In this document: positions 23,748 to 37,715 of the stretch, piece after piece
Position numbering within the stretch: the stretch's first letter is position 1
Layout of the letters: every line of letters begins with the position of its first letter
Assembly: GCA_029204225.1 (NCBI GenBank)
Contig: CM055095.1
Location: 26,457,312-26,521,311, forward strand
DNA length: 64,000 bases
Origin: Diphasiastrum complanatum
Lineage: Eukaryota > Streptophyta > Lycopodiopsida > Lycopodiales > Lycopodiaceae
Direction of reading: 5' to 3'
Program-made: the position numbers and the translations under genes
Notes under the pieces: model-generated
What the model was told of the DNA's origin: nothing
What the model saw: only the letters and a program-made list of their open reading frames with translations
Databases searched by the model: none

Positions 23748-23784
<37 letters not shown>

Positions 23785-24005
23785 ATTCTAACCACACAAA
23801 CACACATAAATTGATGCATTTAAGGGTGGATTAATATGTTACTCTACAAGGATGTGTGACTTTTATGGTCGAACACACATAATAAGTTAAGCTAAGCATA
23901 AACCTAAATCTAACCTTACATCTTAAGCGCACAAACATAGCTTTAAGCCATACACCTAGCCCTAATGTAACCTAAGTCAACCGTAAATGTAACCTAGGAT
24001 TTTAA

Positions 24006-24079
<74 letters not shown>

Positions 24080-24180
24080 TTCTAAGCCCACACACACACA
24101 CATAAATTGATGCATTTAAGGGTGGATTAATATGTTACTCTACAAGGATGTGTGACTTTTATGGTCGAACATACATAAAA
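23595..24180 (+). repeat. Tandem repeat containing (CA)n tracts
   Basis: A unit of about 250-290 bp starting ATATGTTACTCTACAAGGATG and ending in a (CA)n tract repeats from about 23,590 and 23,833, with a partial third copy at about 24,127. The (CA)n lengths differ strongly (about 16 units at 23,751; about 35 units at 24,007). A further diverged piece lies at 24,355-24,530. Confidence 0.85.
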
Positions 24181-25879
24181 GATTTCTATAGTTTTTATAT
24201 GTGTTTCTATAGATTGGATATAAAGTGTGAGCTACGAAGTCGAACATGAACGAATAGCTACTTTAAATTCTAAATCTCCAATCATGGTATACATGATTAT
24301 CATGATATTTTCATCTTTGAGTAATCAGAGACATAACCTTAAGTACCCTAAGATGTTTAAGCTAAGCTAAACATAAAACCTAAACGGAACTTAACGAAAA
24401 ACCCTAAGTTAAACCAACCATAAACCTATATCTAACCTTACATCCTAAGCGTACGAACATAGCCTTAAGCCATAGACCTAGCCCTAACATAACCTAGGAT
24501 ATTAACCGTAAATGTAACCTAGGATTCTATTATATAATAACTCCAATTAAATGAACTTTCCTACAAATCCATAGAAAAATACAAGTTGGCAGCATAATCC
24601 ACAAAATGCTCCTATAGATACTTCTTCTTGGAAATCTTTGGTTACATATTTGATTATTTGGGATTTGCTTTAGGCAAAAATGTTATGGTTTACTAAGACA
24701 TTACATCATAAAGAGTAGTGAGCCCAATATTTCTCTTTGTTTAACATCATTTTTTGACTTTGGAAATGCCATTGGATTCTCATAGTAAAGTGGTTCACTT
24801 TCAAAAAAAAAATTCATATTCAATATGCTTTCAAGTGAGATTATCTTGACTTGGTATCATCTATGTGTGTTATTTCTTTGTAGTACATGATAATAATATT
24901 TACATTCTTGAGCATATATTGTGCGTGCATAAGATACTGAATTCTTGGATGGGTATTTTTCAGTTGAGAAATAAACTTGATTCATTAGTGATAGTATCCC
25001 TATGAGCTCAATTGGATACCGGATCCTAATGGTTCCAGAAATGGTAAACTGAATTTAGTTGGAATTCAGCAGAACTTTGTAATCTTTAGATATTGTTCTA
25101 GGTGATTGTATAAAGTTTATTTTGTTAAAGGCATGTGTATAAAATGGTCTTTAATTACTTGGTTGATTGTAGAATCTGGAACTCATAATCTAGTTAAGAA
25201 TCGGGTTAGAAGAATATTCTTGAAATCGAGTATTTTTCCTCGTGGAAAAGATTTCAGAATGATTCTTATATTTTCTGAGTTGTATGTTGTTGTACATATA
25301 CTCCAGTATCTTTCAATGATTAAGTATGGTTTTGGAATCCTATAAATTATGATTGACAAATCATAAGATTCTAAATATTTATAATTGACGGATCATAAAT
25401 TGATAGTTAAAGGTCATTTGAAGATTATAAGAAAATGTGAGGATTCTTAAAATAATGAGTAATTCTTGATCAATTGGGTGAGTCAAGGATTTAAATCTGT
25501 TGGTCGAACTCTAAATTTCTTTAGTCCATCACGTACTTGAGATTGTGTGGATTTCACACGCATTTTCAATAAGAATTGCTTACTTAGGAGGAATTTGCTT
25601 ACCTTACAGATTGTAGTCTATAAGTGCTTGTGTGCAAAGTTCAGTCTATATCTCCAGATTGGTGCTCTATCACAAACAGAGAACCAAGAAGATTTCAGAT
25701 TCAGTGTCCAGTCAGAAAATGATATATGGTGGTTGGCAGCGTTTCAGGTAACTAGCCTCATTATTACATTACATTCATTGAATAGTATTAATACATTGTA
25801 AACTAAGTCTGATTAATTCTTTGGACTGGCGCTAAAAGAGGATCATGATATATTATCATGGATATTCTCAAGGACATCT
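24181..25879. other. Unassigned AT-rich region
   Basis: Open frames of 79 and 84 codons (25,106-25,345 and 25,547-25,801, plus) show no motif. The stretch could include the 5' part of the remnant that follows, but nothing supports that beyond position. Confidence 0.3.
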
Positions 25880-26560
25880 TATCCTAGGATCATCAAGGAC
25901 CATATGGATGGAGGACTTCTCAATGTTCCAGGAGTTGGAGACTTCAATGTTGAATGGCACTTAGCAGGTGATTTGAAAACATTGAAATTTATGTATAATG
26001 TCTCTCATGGTGCTACATCAAAACACCCTTGTTTGTACTGCATGAAAATGGCAAAAGATGTAACTAGGAGTACAAGAATTACTAGAGAATATGTAGATCC
26101 AAACTGGAAGCTTGTGCTGCCTATCCCCTTAAAAATGTGCATGTTTGCACTCTTCATGCATAAGTTAGATTAATAGAAAAGATCATTTATCTTCATATAG
26201 TTTTTGCTTGGAATACTAAGCCAATATCATTAGCAAAGGAAGCTATCTCTCGATTAGAAGATGTTTTATCAAAAGCAGACTCCATAAAGGACATGTCAAA
26301 ATTTCAAAAGATGAAAAGCTTTCAGGAAAGAATGGGAACATGCCAACTAAGCCAAGCATAGGAGGAGCAAAAGCACGTCGTTTCCTATCAAATCATACTG
26401 GTAAGGCTTCTAATATTCAACACTCAGTCTGGACAGATATTATTACTGCCACTCAGGACTTCGAGACAGACAGCAAACCCAGAGTACTAAAAGTTGATGT
26501 ATGGAAAAATCTTGATAGTATGATTGCTATTTTAAGAAAAAAAATACTCTGATATTGATA
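25880..26560 (+). pseudogene. Remnant of an unidentified protein with a CxxC pair
   Basis: One frame gives FNVEWHLAGDLKTLKFMYNV, then SHGATSKHPCLYCMKMAKD, NWKLVLPIPLK and IYLHIVFAWN. A second frame segment continues with KPSIGGAKARRFLSNHTGK and VWTDIITATQDFE. Stops (near 26,171) and frame changes break it. The composition and conserved-looking motifs suggest a once real protein of over 200 residues. I cannot name the family. It faintly recalls uncharacterised transposon-like proteins with a GATS-x-PCxxC core, but that is a weak impression. Confidence 0.35.
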
Positions 26561-27385
26561 AGAAAGCTGTCCAAAGGACTTGAGTTTGTTAATGCAGTAT
26601 CAAAAGCATGGGGAAAAGATCACATCACTCATTACATGGTTAGTATAAAATTTTCAAAATACTTTCAAATTTTCATATATATTTAGATCCAAACATAAGA
26701 CTAGCACATACTAAGAGATCATACAACATTTTTTGCAAATACATATGGAAGCAATGAAAAACAAAAGTACATTTGTCAATTGTTTCAGTGGTTCTACCGC
26801 AGAGTTCAGATTCGATATATAACAAAGTCCACACAATACAACAAGTTTAGAAAAGCATGCAAGTTCATACAGGAAGAGAAAGTTAGATGATTGTTGAGTA
26901 GAAGATCATCATTGTCATCAAATTATGACAGGTTCAGAATTGCTTTGCAAATTCATTAAACAAGAGAGGAGAAATACTCAATGTAAATGTATTGATTGTA
27001 TTATACCAAAATACAAAGTGTCAACTATTCATCATCAGATCTTGTGTCAAATTCTATGGCAGTATTGTCAAGAAGAAATTCTCTGCAGTGTATGCATCTA
27101 ATAGATGTGCATTATCCTTATTTCCACTAAGCTCAATATAAGTGGAATGGGAGCTCCTTAAAGGAACATTCCCATCAGTAAAGCCTTAAATGTTCAAAAC
27201 ATAAGATCTTTTGACAAAAATGATCTTATTTGTCTTAACAAATTTATGTCCTCCTAGGTAAAATGATAAAGCTTTAACTGCCATTATAAGACTCTCCCCG
27301 ACTGGGCTCAGCTTGGAATGAGCAATACAGATCTCATGATGCAATATATTTCTTTACTCCTATCACTTTTGAGCTTAAGGGAGAG
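26561..27385. other. Unassigned, possible retroelement 3' end
   Basis: No open frame of note. The last 15 bases before 27,386 are purine-rich (GAGCTTAAGGGAGAG), like a polypurine tract. Confidence 0.3.
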
Positions 27386-27846
27386 TGCTAAAAATCAGTT
27401 TGATCTGATTCATTAGTATAAGCTTCAAATGTGATACTCTAATTAGTGTACAATTAATTAGATTTGTTATATTTAGTTGTGTTTGGGATGTGACCTATTA
27501 TCGATATATTGATCGGGCATTGATCTCGTAGTCGGCTACTTGGGTTAGTCGAGTAGCCACACATAGAGAAATTAGCTTGTACAATAATGTGTTTTTTTAT
27601 GGTTTATGCTATACTCAGGGGCATGTCCTGGGTTTTTCAATATCTTATCCCATGTTGGGCCTATTAGTCAGACAAGTGCCTTTTTAGTGTGTCGACACTT
27701 ATCGAGCCCATGCATGTTGGGGCTTCTGGCATATGTACAGTTTTCTCTTTGTAATCTAAAGCTTTTGCTGTGCCATCTTGAGAGCTTGTGAGGAGTGTCT
27801 ATGGTGATTGATTTATGTGATCTGCATACTGCACTAGATCCTAACA
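27386..27846 (+). repeat. Possible LTR
   Basis: Starts TGCTAAAAATC after a purine-rich stretch and ends CCTAACA. The ends fit a TG...CA LTR with a short inverted match, but no target duplication or primer site is found. Confidence 0.35.
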
Positions 27847-28766
<920 letters not shown>

Positions 28767-28801
28767 TCATATTAAGTCATAGGTTTTTGGCATTTTGGAT
28801 A

Positions 28802-28996
28802 GCATCACTCTTCCTTTACATAAGTGAATGAATTGTTTGGTGATCTTTCCATTGGGTCATCTTTTCATGGAAGGAAGTTTTTAAATAAATCCTTTCAATT
28901 TTTCATATGGGGATTCAATAATGAGCAATGACATCCCCATATTTTATGGAAGGGTCATTGGAAAATACATTCACTTATGTAAAGGTTGAGTGATGC
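28802..28996. mobile_element. MITE, 195 bp, with TA target duplication
   Basis: The terminal inverted repeats start GCATCACTC, differ by two bases, then share CCTTTACATAAGTGAATG; about 33 bp match with three differences. TA flanks both ends (28800-28801 and 28997-28998). The interior is AT-rich with no coding. A TA duplication fits the Tc1/mariner superfamily, though the ends are not the common Stowaway sequence. Confidence 0.8.
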
Positions 28997-29082
28997 TATA
29001 TTTACTTCAATCTCTTTCCAAGTGGGGACCACAAAATATGGGTTGTCTCCTTATCTCCACTAGTGTGCCCTACCCGCCCCGC

Positions 29083-29087
<5 letters not shown>

Positions 29088-29175
<88 letters not shown>
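29088..29175. repeat. (CT)n microsatellite
   Basis: About 43 units, less than 100 bp after the MITE. Confidence 0.95.
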
Positions 29176-29177
<2 letters not shown>

Positions 29178-30685
29178 CACTGAGGCCCACCTTACTTATG
29201 TTGGGGTCAACGTATTCCGCACTCTTGCTATGCAGTGGCCCTAGCATTCTAGTTGCACATGAATTCAGGTGCTTGTTGTGGCCTTGACACCTGAGCTTTT
29301 GGACGCAAATAGCGAGCATCAACTTCCCCATTCAACCCCTCTTTTCAAGCTTCAACGTGCTCCTCTTCTCAAGTTTCAACACGCAGTTCAGATTGCCCCT
29401 TCACTATACCAAGTGCCATTTTCCAAGGATGGTTCTTTTCCATTGAGTGACCAATTTGAAGGGGGATCATTAATGTTACTTCTCCTCAGCAAACAACTCC
29501 ACAAGCTGTAGTGGGACTTCCACACAAATTTTTGTTTTGCCTCACAGTAGCCACAACTCAACCACACATTGTGGATGTTCCACAAAATTTAATGCGAGTT
29601 GCTCCTCCCTTCACTTGGGTTGCCAAATCTACATTTTTGTGTAAGTTCCATGCAAATGGATGCCCAACTATTTCCCAGTGTCTTTGTTGACAAAATGTGG
29701 GATTTTAAATTTTTTGGTTTGCTTGGAAACTCCATGAGAATAACATATGCCTACCAAACGTAGTTGTTGAAGTTCTCTTTGTCTTGAAGTTCGGTTTGCA
29801 TGGAAGTTCCACACACAGACTTTTTTTTAAAATTATATGCACTGATTATTGGTGGGGCATGGGTACGATGTGTGGGTAAATGCTTGTGTCCGAAAGAAGA
29901 GCAAGTCAATGGGCCTACACTTCCAAAGGGACCCTAGTTGGTAGTCTTGGAAACATGAATGTGGTTTAAAACTTAAAACACCAAGGAAATTTTGTTGAGT
30001 AATCCTGAGAGAGGAGAAATTGGTGTTACCCACACATGGTTGTACCTACCCGTGATGTTTTTTATTGCTACATGTTAATGGGTGGTATGATCTACATTGG
30101 CAGAATTAGTGATGATTGGGCAACCTATCATTCATCTAGAACATAGTGCATTAACAAGATTTCCTAAGCCCCTCTAGAACATAGTGCATTAACAAGATTT
30201 CCTATACTGGTCTCCGATTCTCTCGAAGATTGTGCAGATCTAGTTCATGAAATTTTGAGATCTTTCCAAACTTCCAAGGAGATTGAAACAAATTGGCAAT
30301 AGCAAGGAGACCCAAATTAAGGACAACGAAAGATGGGGAAAAAATCAAAATTGTAGACCTTGAAGCACGTGCTAATATGCTTATAGAGATATGGATGAGA
30401 GGAACATGACAATATGTAGTAGGAGAGGTCCAATGCTACACCCCTACTTCCTGCCAAAATAGGATCTTTACTGTCAACCCTTAGACTTAGATTTGAAATA
30501 TTTTCGCTCAAAACATTCAAATTTTGTCACTAAACTCTAACTTAGTACATGGCAATGGTGAACTCTTGATTAGTGGGTCAACAATAAATAGACATGGGTA
30601 TCATCAGCTCCATGAAGGTTGTATAGACCGCAGGTTTGGAAGCTGCAGCTGGGCTTTATCTCCAGTACCTTTTGAGATGAAGATT
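29176..30685. other. Unassigned
   Basis: Contains a short direct repeat (CATTAACAAGATTTCCTA at 30,150 and 30,187) and imperfect copies of CAAGCTTCAACGTGCTCCTC near 29,345-29,380. No gene is supportable. Confidence 0.35.
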
Positions 30686-31069
30686 TTTCACAACTGATCA
30701 TCTATTCTAGTCTTGAAGGCTAGAAACTATAAGTCTTTGCACAACTGATCCATTACGATCTCGAAGTCTGGAAACTGGAAGTCTTTGCACAAGTGATTTA
30801 TTCTGATCCTGAAGTCTGGAACCTGGAAGTCTTTGTACAACTGATTTATTCTGATCCTGAAGTCTGGAACCTGGAACTCTTTGCACAACTGATCTATTAT
30901 GATCCTGAAGTCTGGAAACTGGAAGTCTTTGCACAACTGATTTATTCTGATCCTGAAGCCTGGAAACCGGAAGTCTTTGCACAAGTGATTTATTATGATC
31001 CTGAAGTCCGGAAACTGGAAGTCTTTGCACAAGTGATTTATTCTGATCCTGAAGACTGGAAATTGGAAA
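30686..31069. repeat. 48-bp minisatellite, eight copies
   Basis: Units start with TCTTTGCACAA (or a variant) at 30686, 30734, 30782, 30830, 30878, 30926, 30974 and 31022. The period is exactly 48 bases and the first copy is the most diverged. Because 48 is divisible by three, several frames stay open, giving 16-residue peptide repeats on both strands (minus VSRLQDQNKSVVQRLP; plus LIYSDPEVWNLEVFAQ). No start context or domain favours a real protein. Confidence 0.9.
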
Positions 31070-31649
31070 CAGCATTGCAGAATGACTTGATATTCCAGCT
31101 GTGGAGTTAAGGTGGAAAATCCATTATATGTGATCTTTGTGGCTTGAAACTTTGAAAGAATTCACTTCTGTTTCCCATTTGTAATGGAAGAAAACTGAAA
31201 GAGCAGAATCAGAGAATCAGAGTTACACTCATTTTAGTCGAGAAGTGAAGAATCGTAGAGGGCCCAGCTTCTGGACTGTTTCTATAGGGAGGCCGAGATA
31301 CGAGAAGTATTAATTGCTGTGAAAGAATAGGACAATTGTAGCATGCTAGGGAGTTTTAAGATAGAATTCAAACAAAAGTATGATTTGCAGTGAAGGAGAG
31401 CTTCAGAGGACGTAATCTTTGTAGTATTGCTCGTTTGCCACTTTGAATGAGAGATCGCATGAATAGAAGAAACTTTATGGTTGGTTATGAAAACATGAAA
31501 TTATGCCAAAAAATTTCTTTCGAAAAATTAGTTAACAAGTTGAGATCAGGATCATCGTAAAGCTATTTGTGTTGTCCTTATATATTGCTCGGAAATCTGC
31601 ATTAAGTCTCATATTTGTGTGATTAATTGCCATCGATTGCATTGTCGCC
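31070..31649. other. Spacer upstream of the orphan ORF
   Basis: No motif recognised; any promoter of the next ORF would lie here. Confidence 0.3.
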
Positions 31650-32201
31650 ATGTCTAATATCGCTGTGAACAGCTACAGCCCGCAGCCCGTTCGCAGGTTC
31701 AAAGACACTTCTTTAAAAAAGGTACAAATAAGGCCGAGGAAGCGGGTGAAACTGGCAGTGACTTATAGCAAACTTAGGATGAACTTCAAGCAACATGTTC
31801 CGCTCAATCCAGTAGTTTTTCCAAAGATGATGTACGGCCTCCGAAGCACATACTTTAGAATTGCCTCCTATTTCTTAAGGCTGAGAAGTTTTTTAAGGAA
31901 TCATTTCAGAATGGAAGCAGACTCATTTGATCACTTAACCTACTTGAGGCTGAACCAGATGCGAGAAAATCGATATTACCAGCGATTAATATCAGAGGAG
32001 CTTGTGAAATCGAGAAAACAACGAACTCTGACGTTGGGCAAGAGGAGGAGAAGGCTGTGTAGCTTCAGGAAGTTCAGGCTTCCGCTGAAGCGTCTTTCCC
32101 TTCGTCCGTTTCTGAAGGAGTTGATCTACGTGATGAGCGTGAATGCGGCCTCTGACGTAGGTCAGTCTATGTCTCAACAGGCAACCTTTCCTGTGGCGTA
32201 G
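31650..32201 (+). CDS. Orphan basic protein, single exon, 183 residues
   Basis: An uninterrupted ORF, start context GCCATGTC. The product is strongly basic throughout (many RKR and RRRR clusters, for example KRRRRLCSFRKFRLPLKR near residues 131-148). It has no signal peptide, no clear membrane segment and no motif I can name. The leucine and arginine periodicity in the middle (YFLRLRSFLRNHFR, YLRLNQMREN) suggests amphipathic helices. It lies in a gene-poor stretch between a minisatellite and microsatellites. It may be a lineage-specific gene, a decayed gene piece or chance. The length and the absence of simple repeats favour a real, possibly DNA- or RNA-associated protein, but this is inference. 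Confidence 0.4.
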   Translation: MSNIAVNSYSPQPVRRFKDTSLKKVQIRPRKRVKLAVTYSKLRMNFKQHVPLNPVVFPKMMYGLRSTYFRIASYFLRLRSFLRNHFRMEADSFDHLTYLRLNQMRENRYYQRLISEELVKSRKQRTLTLGKRRRRLCSFRKFRLPLKRLSLRPFLKELIYVMSVNAASDVGQSMSQQATFPVA

Positions 32202-32724
32202 CACCAATTCAATTCAGCACCAGATTTTCGATCATAACGATGATGCAGCTGGTTCTAAAGCTCAACCGAATGCGAAATGCTGATCAGAAGCTTTGAGTCT
32301 GTGGATCGTGGCCATGGATTGATGAAATTTGCTGATCAGTGGATCGTGGATTGTTGAAATAGTAAGGCTTTGTGTAGACTTGAGAATCAGACTTAGACAG
32401 CAGTATATGAAAAGACAGGATAAATTTCTCTAATAAAATGGCATATGGACCGTCTTATATGGATACGGATCGTTATAGATCAAAAACTAGAAATTGTAGC
32501 AATCTATCTATGCACTCATAGCATTGTATGAAAGCACTACTGACTGATCACTTGTCATACAACATACCACGATAGGTAATAACAATCTCATGCACTGTAC
32601 GGAAAAACTGCTAGTGTAAATACAGCTTACCAAAAAGTTGAAGACATGTTGACATAGGATTACATGTACTTTAATTTTATTTAGGGTTTAGGGTTTCTCT
32701 TGGAGACTATGAACTTTGATTCAT

Positions 32725-32728
<4 letters not shown>
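32202..32728. other. Unassigned
   Basis: Two telomere-type units in tandem (TTTAGGG twice, about 32,680-32,695) are the only feature noted. Confidence 0.35.

Positions 32729-32795
<67 letters not shown>
32729..32795. repeat. Compound (CA)n(CT)n microsatellite
   Basis: About 14 CA units followed by about 19 CT units. Confidence 0.95.
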
Positions 32796-32798
<3 letters not shown>

Positions 32799-33012
32799 AC
32801 TGGGCCACATCCGACTCCAATGGTTGCCTCTGGTGGCCGCCTCCAAAAATGTGGCCACCTCCGACCCCTGTGTCATCATGTGATTGGGCACGGTGAAGAG
32901 GTTGCCTCCAGAAGCTGGCTTGCCTCTAGAGGTTGGAGGTTGACTTTTTTCAAGGAGGGGGGGGGGGGTAGGAGTGAATATTTTAAGAATATTCCCTCAT
33001 ACTCATCGATGG

Positions 33013-33015
<3 letters not shown>

Positions 33016-33092
<77 letters not shown>

Positions 33093-33136
33093 GCACGCAC
33101 GCGCGCCCACACACACACACACAATATATATATATA
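33016..33136. repeat. (CT)n with short (CA)n and (TA)n tracts
   Basis: About 37 CT units, then CACGCACGCGCG, CA and TA repeats. The serine/leucine open frame (32,820-33,248) is an artefact. Confidence 0.9.
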
Positions 33137-33534
33137 TCTATATCATATTTGGAGAACTGTTGGATCCTTTATGTGCCTCCCTAATCGGATGGATCTAGTG
33201 GGCAGAGAAGGGGTTTTGGATCTCCGACCGTTGAGTAGTCGTTTGTAGTAACGGGCTTCGATCCAATGGGGAGAGGGTAAACGACGAATAGGAGTGGGGA
33301 TCAAGGCTTGCTAAGGTTGTCAATCTTAGCACAGGATCTGATCGTGGAATGGCCTAGATTTGTGCGTTGTGCATCTTTGATGCTTCTACTCTTTTTGGTC
33401 TTTTCTTGGTTTGTTCTTATCTAGGCATCCTTGGCCCTAAATCTTGTCCTTAAGAGGTTGATCTTCTCAAGGGTGGTGAACGATGGAAGAAAGCCTACCT
33501 AACGAATCTTAATGATCGCTCCATGATATTCTTA

Positions 33535-33651
<117 letters not shown>

Positions 33652-34130
33652 AACCGACAGAGTTTTATTATGAAGAGTAGAAGATGAGAAATACAAGGAA
33701 AATGGCTCCCTCTTATAGATTTGAGAGGTGAGCCTCCTTTACTCTGATTGGCTACTGAAGTTCCATCAGGATCACGATCTTGAACGTCAAAATCACTTTG
33801 TGTTTCTTGAGGTCAAGTTGTGTTTTCCAACTTAGGAGCTATACAAAAGCTAAGTTTAAAATACTTTAATAATTGTGCTCCATGGCACTTATTAGCCTAA
33901 GGCCAGATGTTGGACTCACACACGCAGGATGCCAACTGGTCGCCTGTTTCTAATACTTCCGACTTTCTACTTCAGTTATGTAATGTTTGGGCTTATTGCA
34001 AAAGCTTCTTGCCATATTTTAGAATATTCCATGTCGTTCCCAAAATCGGACAACAAGAACGCGTTCTGGGGGGTCAACATTATGGAACACAGTTCCAGAA
34101 CATTTGTATTTTTTTAAACTTAAATAAATA

Positions 34131-35608
<1,478 letters not shown>

Positions 35609-36316
35609 TGTAGGCTGATATTCTATGAATATTTGAGCCACCTTGAAAAAGATACAAACTTAAGCCTAGAACTGGATCAGTCAAGTTTAGGCCTTTGCGC
35701 CATGTTGTAACGACTTAAAGTTGTTTAGTTCTAAGCCTAAGTCTAGAAGATTGGAACTCTGAATAAGTTCAACTTAAGTTAGTTCAGTTGTTTATGGTCC
35801 GTTGGGGATTTGTCCCATGGTACCAAGTTAAGCCTATGTGGTCTATTTGTCCCATAGTGCCTTTTTGTAAGTGACCACCACTCCAAGTATGTATAGGAGT
35901 GGAAGAGTCCATTTTTTAAAAAGAACCTCATTTGCAATACATGCCTATCTTTCTCTCTGAGTGTTCTCCCTTGTGTGGTTTCATGTACGGTGTTACTTCA
36001 CATTGTATTGTATATTATTCATTTGGCAACACGTTAAGTTAATCTAGGCCCTCCATTCTCTAGTAGGGTAAGCCTTAGAGGATGAGATTTAGTTTAAAGT
36101 TTTATCTTTTAGGTTAAGCCGTCATTTGAGTCAGTTCCTAAGTAGAGAAACGAGAGAGAGCAGATCTTACCCTCAGAAAACTCATCCTATGCTTGTATTG
36201 TCTTCTTAGTATCCATATCTAAGCTAGCTGGGAAAGCCATAGTGAGGGTTAGTTGGGAGAAGCCATAACTAGATCTAGTCGGAGCCATAGCCGGTGTGGA
36301 TGTTAAAGAGCTAACA
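35609..36316 (+). repeat. 5' LTR of the Ty3 element
   Basis: Starts TGTAGGCTGATATTC and ends AGCTAACA, 708 bp. The start is supported by comparison with the sister duplication copy, where the same flank (CATATAGAC) runs on into a (CA)n tract instead (34,905-34,930). Confidence 0.65.
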
Positions 36317-36317
36317 T

Positions 36318-36331
36318 TGGCACCGTTGCCG
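36318..36331 (+). other. Primer binding site (tRNA-Asp type)
   Basis: TGGCACCGTTGCCG, one base after the LTR. Plant Athila/Tat elements use TGGCGCCGTTGCC; one base differs here. Confidence 0.7.
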
Positions 36332-37019
36332 CTCTTTTTGGTCGTTTTCGATACTTTCTAGCTACTCTTCCTATTTTTCAAGCTATTTTTTGCTTGGTGC
36401 TTTATGCTTGTTGTTTTTCTTTCCTTGCTTCAATTCAGCTTGTTCAGGTATTTTCAGAGCACGGGATGGATCATCTCGTTTTCAACGGCCATCAGGTGCC
36501 TGACTATTCCGTTTTCCATCTGCCTGCGCACCTCTGAGTTGCCTGCGTTCGCCTGATTCAGAGCGTGCCTGATTCAGAGCTTGCTTTCACCTCCCTCGCA
36601 CACCTCTGTCTGCATATTTGATTGGGAGCGTGCCTGCATACTCGATTCGGAGCTCTGCTTGAGCAGCAATAGCAGCTGTTGCAACCAAAGAATCAGTAAG
36701 GGTAGGCTCTCTGTGGTTCACTTCAGAGATGGCACACAAGTTTCTGACGTTTTAACAATAGGTGCTCAAAGATAAATGTTTATTGTGCTATTTTTGTAGT
36801 TGAGCTTCAACTGTAGTAAACGAAACATTCGTTTGCTTGGTAGCCTTTTTCACGCTTGCATCTGCCCTCAGCCTTGTGTGTTTCATCAATATTTTAGTTC
36901 GTTTTCAGCCATTTTTCATATTTTCTAAGCGATTTTTTTGGCAGTTTTCTTTTCAACTTTAACGGTTTTTCGAGGTTTTCCTACTGTTTTCCGATTTTAG
37001 AGGGTTTTGTCATCCATAT

Positions 37020-37345
37020 TTCAGCTAGGCTTGCACGAGTCATCTGCGAGTCATCTTCTGTACGAGTCATCTGCGAGTCATCTTCTGTACAAGTCATCTG
37101 CGAGTCATCTCCGAGTACGAGTCATCTCCAACCCTTGCACGAGTCATCTGCGAGTCATCTTTTGTACGAGTCATCTGCGAGTCATTTTTTTTGCGAGTCA
37201 TCTTCCGTACGAGTCATCTCCCACCCTTGCACTGAACACGCCTGTGCGAGTCGTAAATTTCTTTAAACGAGTCATTTTTCATTGTGCGCGAGTAAGTTCC
37301 CGTGTCTGTGCGAGTCATTCCCCTGTCTCTGCGAGTCATTCCTGT
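37020..37345 (+). repeat. Leader tandem repeat built on CGAGTCATCT
   Basis: At least a dozen variants of TACGAGTCATCTGCGAGTCA (near 27-bp period), with a higher-order repeat of about 110 bp ending CACCCTTGCAC or CAACCCTTGCAC. It lies in the untranslated leader between primer site and gag. The 166-codon open frame across it (37,007-37,507) is probably repeat-driven. Confidence 0.75.
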
Positions 37346-37715
37346 AAGTTCCACTGTCTCAGCCACAAGAGTACTCGAGGAGGTATACATATATATTCTT
37401 TAAAAAAAAAAAATTTCCAATTCGTTCCATTTAAGGCAATATCAATCGGAAACCTAGCGTCATCCACTAAACCATTATTTGGTATACATCCTACGCGACC
37501 GATCTAACCTATTATCACATCACTTCGGCTATTTACTCACCAACCATCAGCAAAATAATCTTGCCATTTTAGTTGGAATAAGCCATAGGCATATCTAGTA
37601 GGGTACCGGCCTTAGACATGACCTAGATGGAAGCCATAGACTAGGGAGAGACCTTTGCCCTCATCCATCCACCCAAACCATTTGTCTGGTCTTGTGATAA
37701 TCTGTTCAGATCAAC

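Noticed and set aside
27386-27846. Confirmed solo LTR
   Set aside because: Flanking 5-mers GAGAG and GGATT do not match and no primer site follows, so it is listed only as a possible LTR.
30707-31110. Repeat peptides as a possible leucine-rich or pentapeptide repeat protein
   Set aside because: Frames are open on both strands because the unit is 48 bp; the peptide units fit no known repeat class.
32680-32695. Interstitial telomere
   Set aside because: Only two TTTAGGG units; too short to be more than chance or a telo-box.
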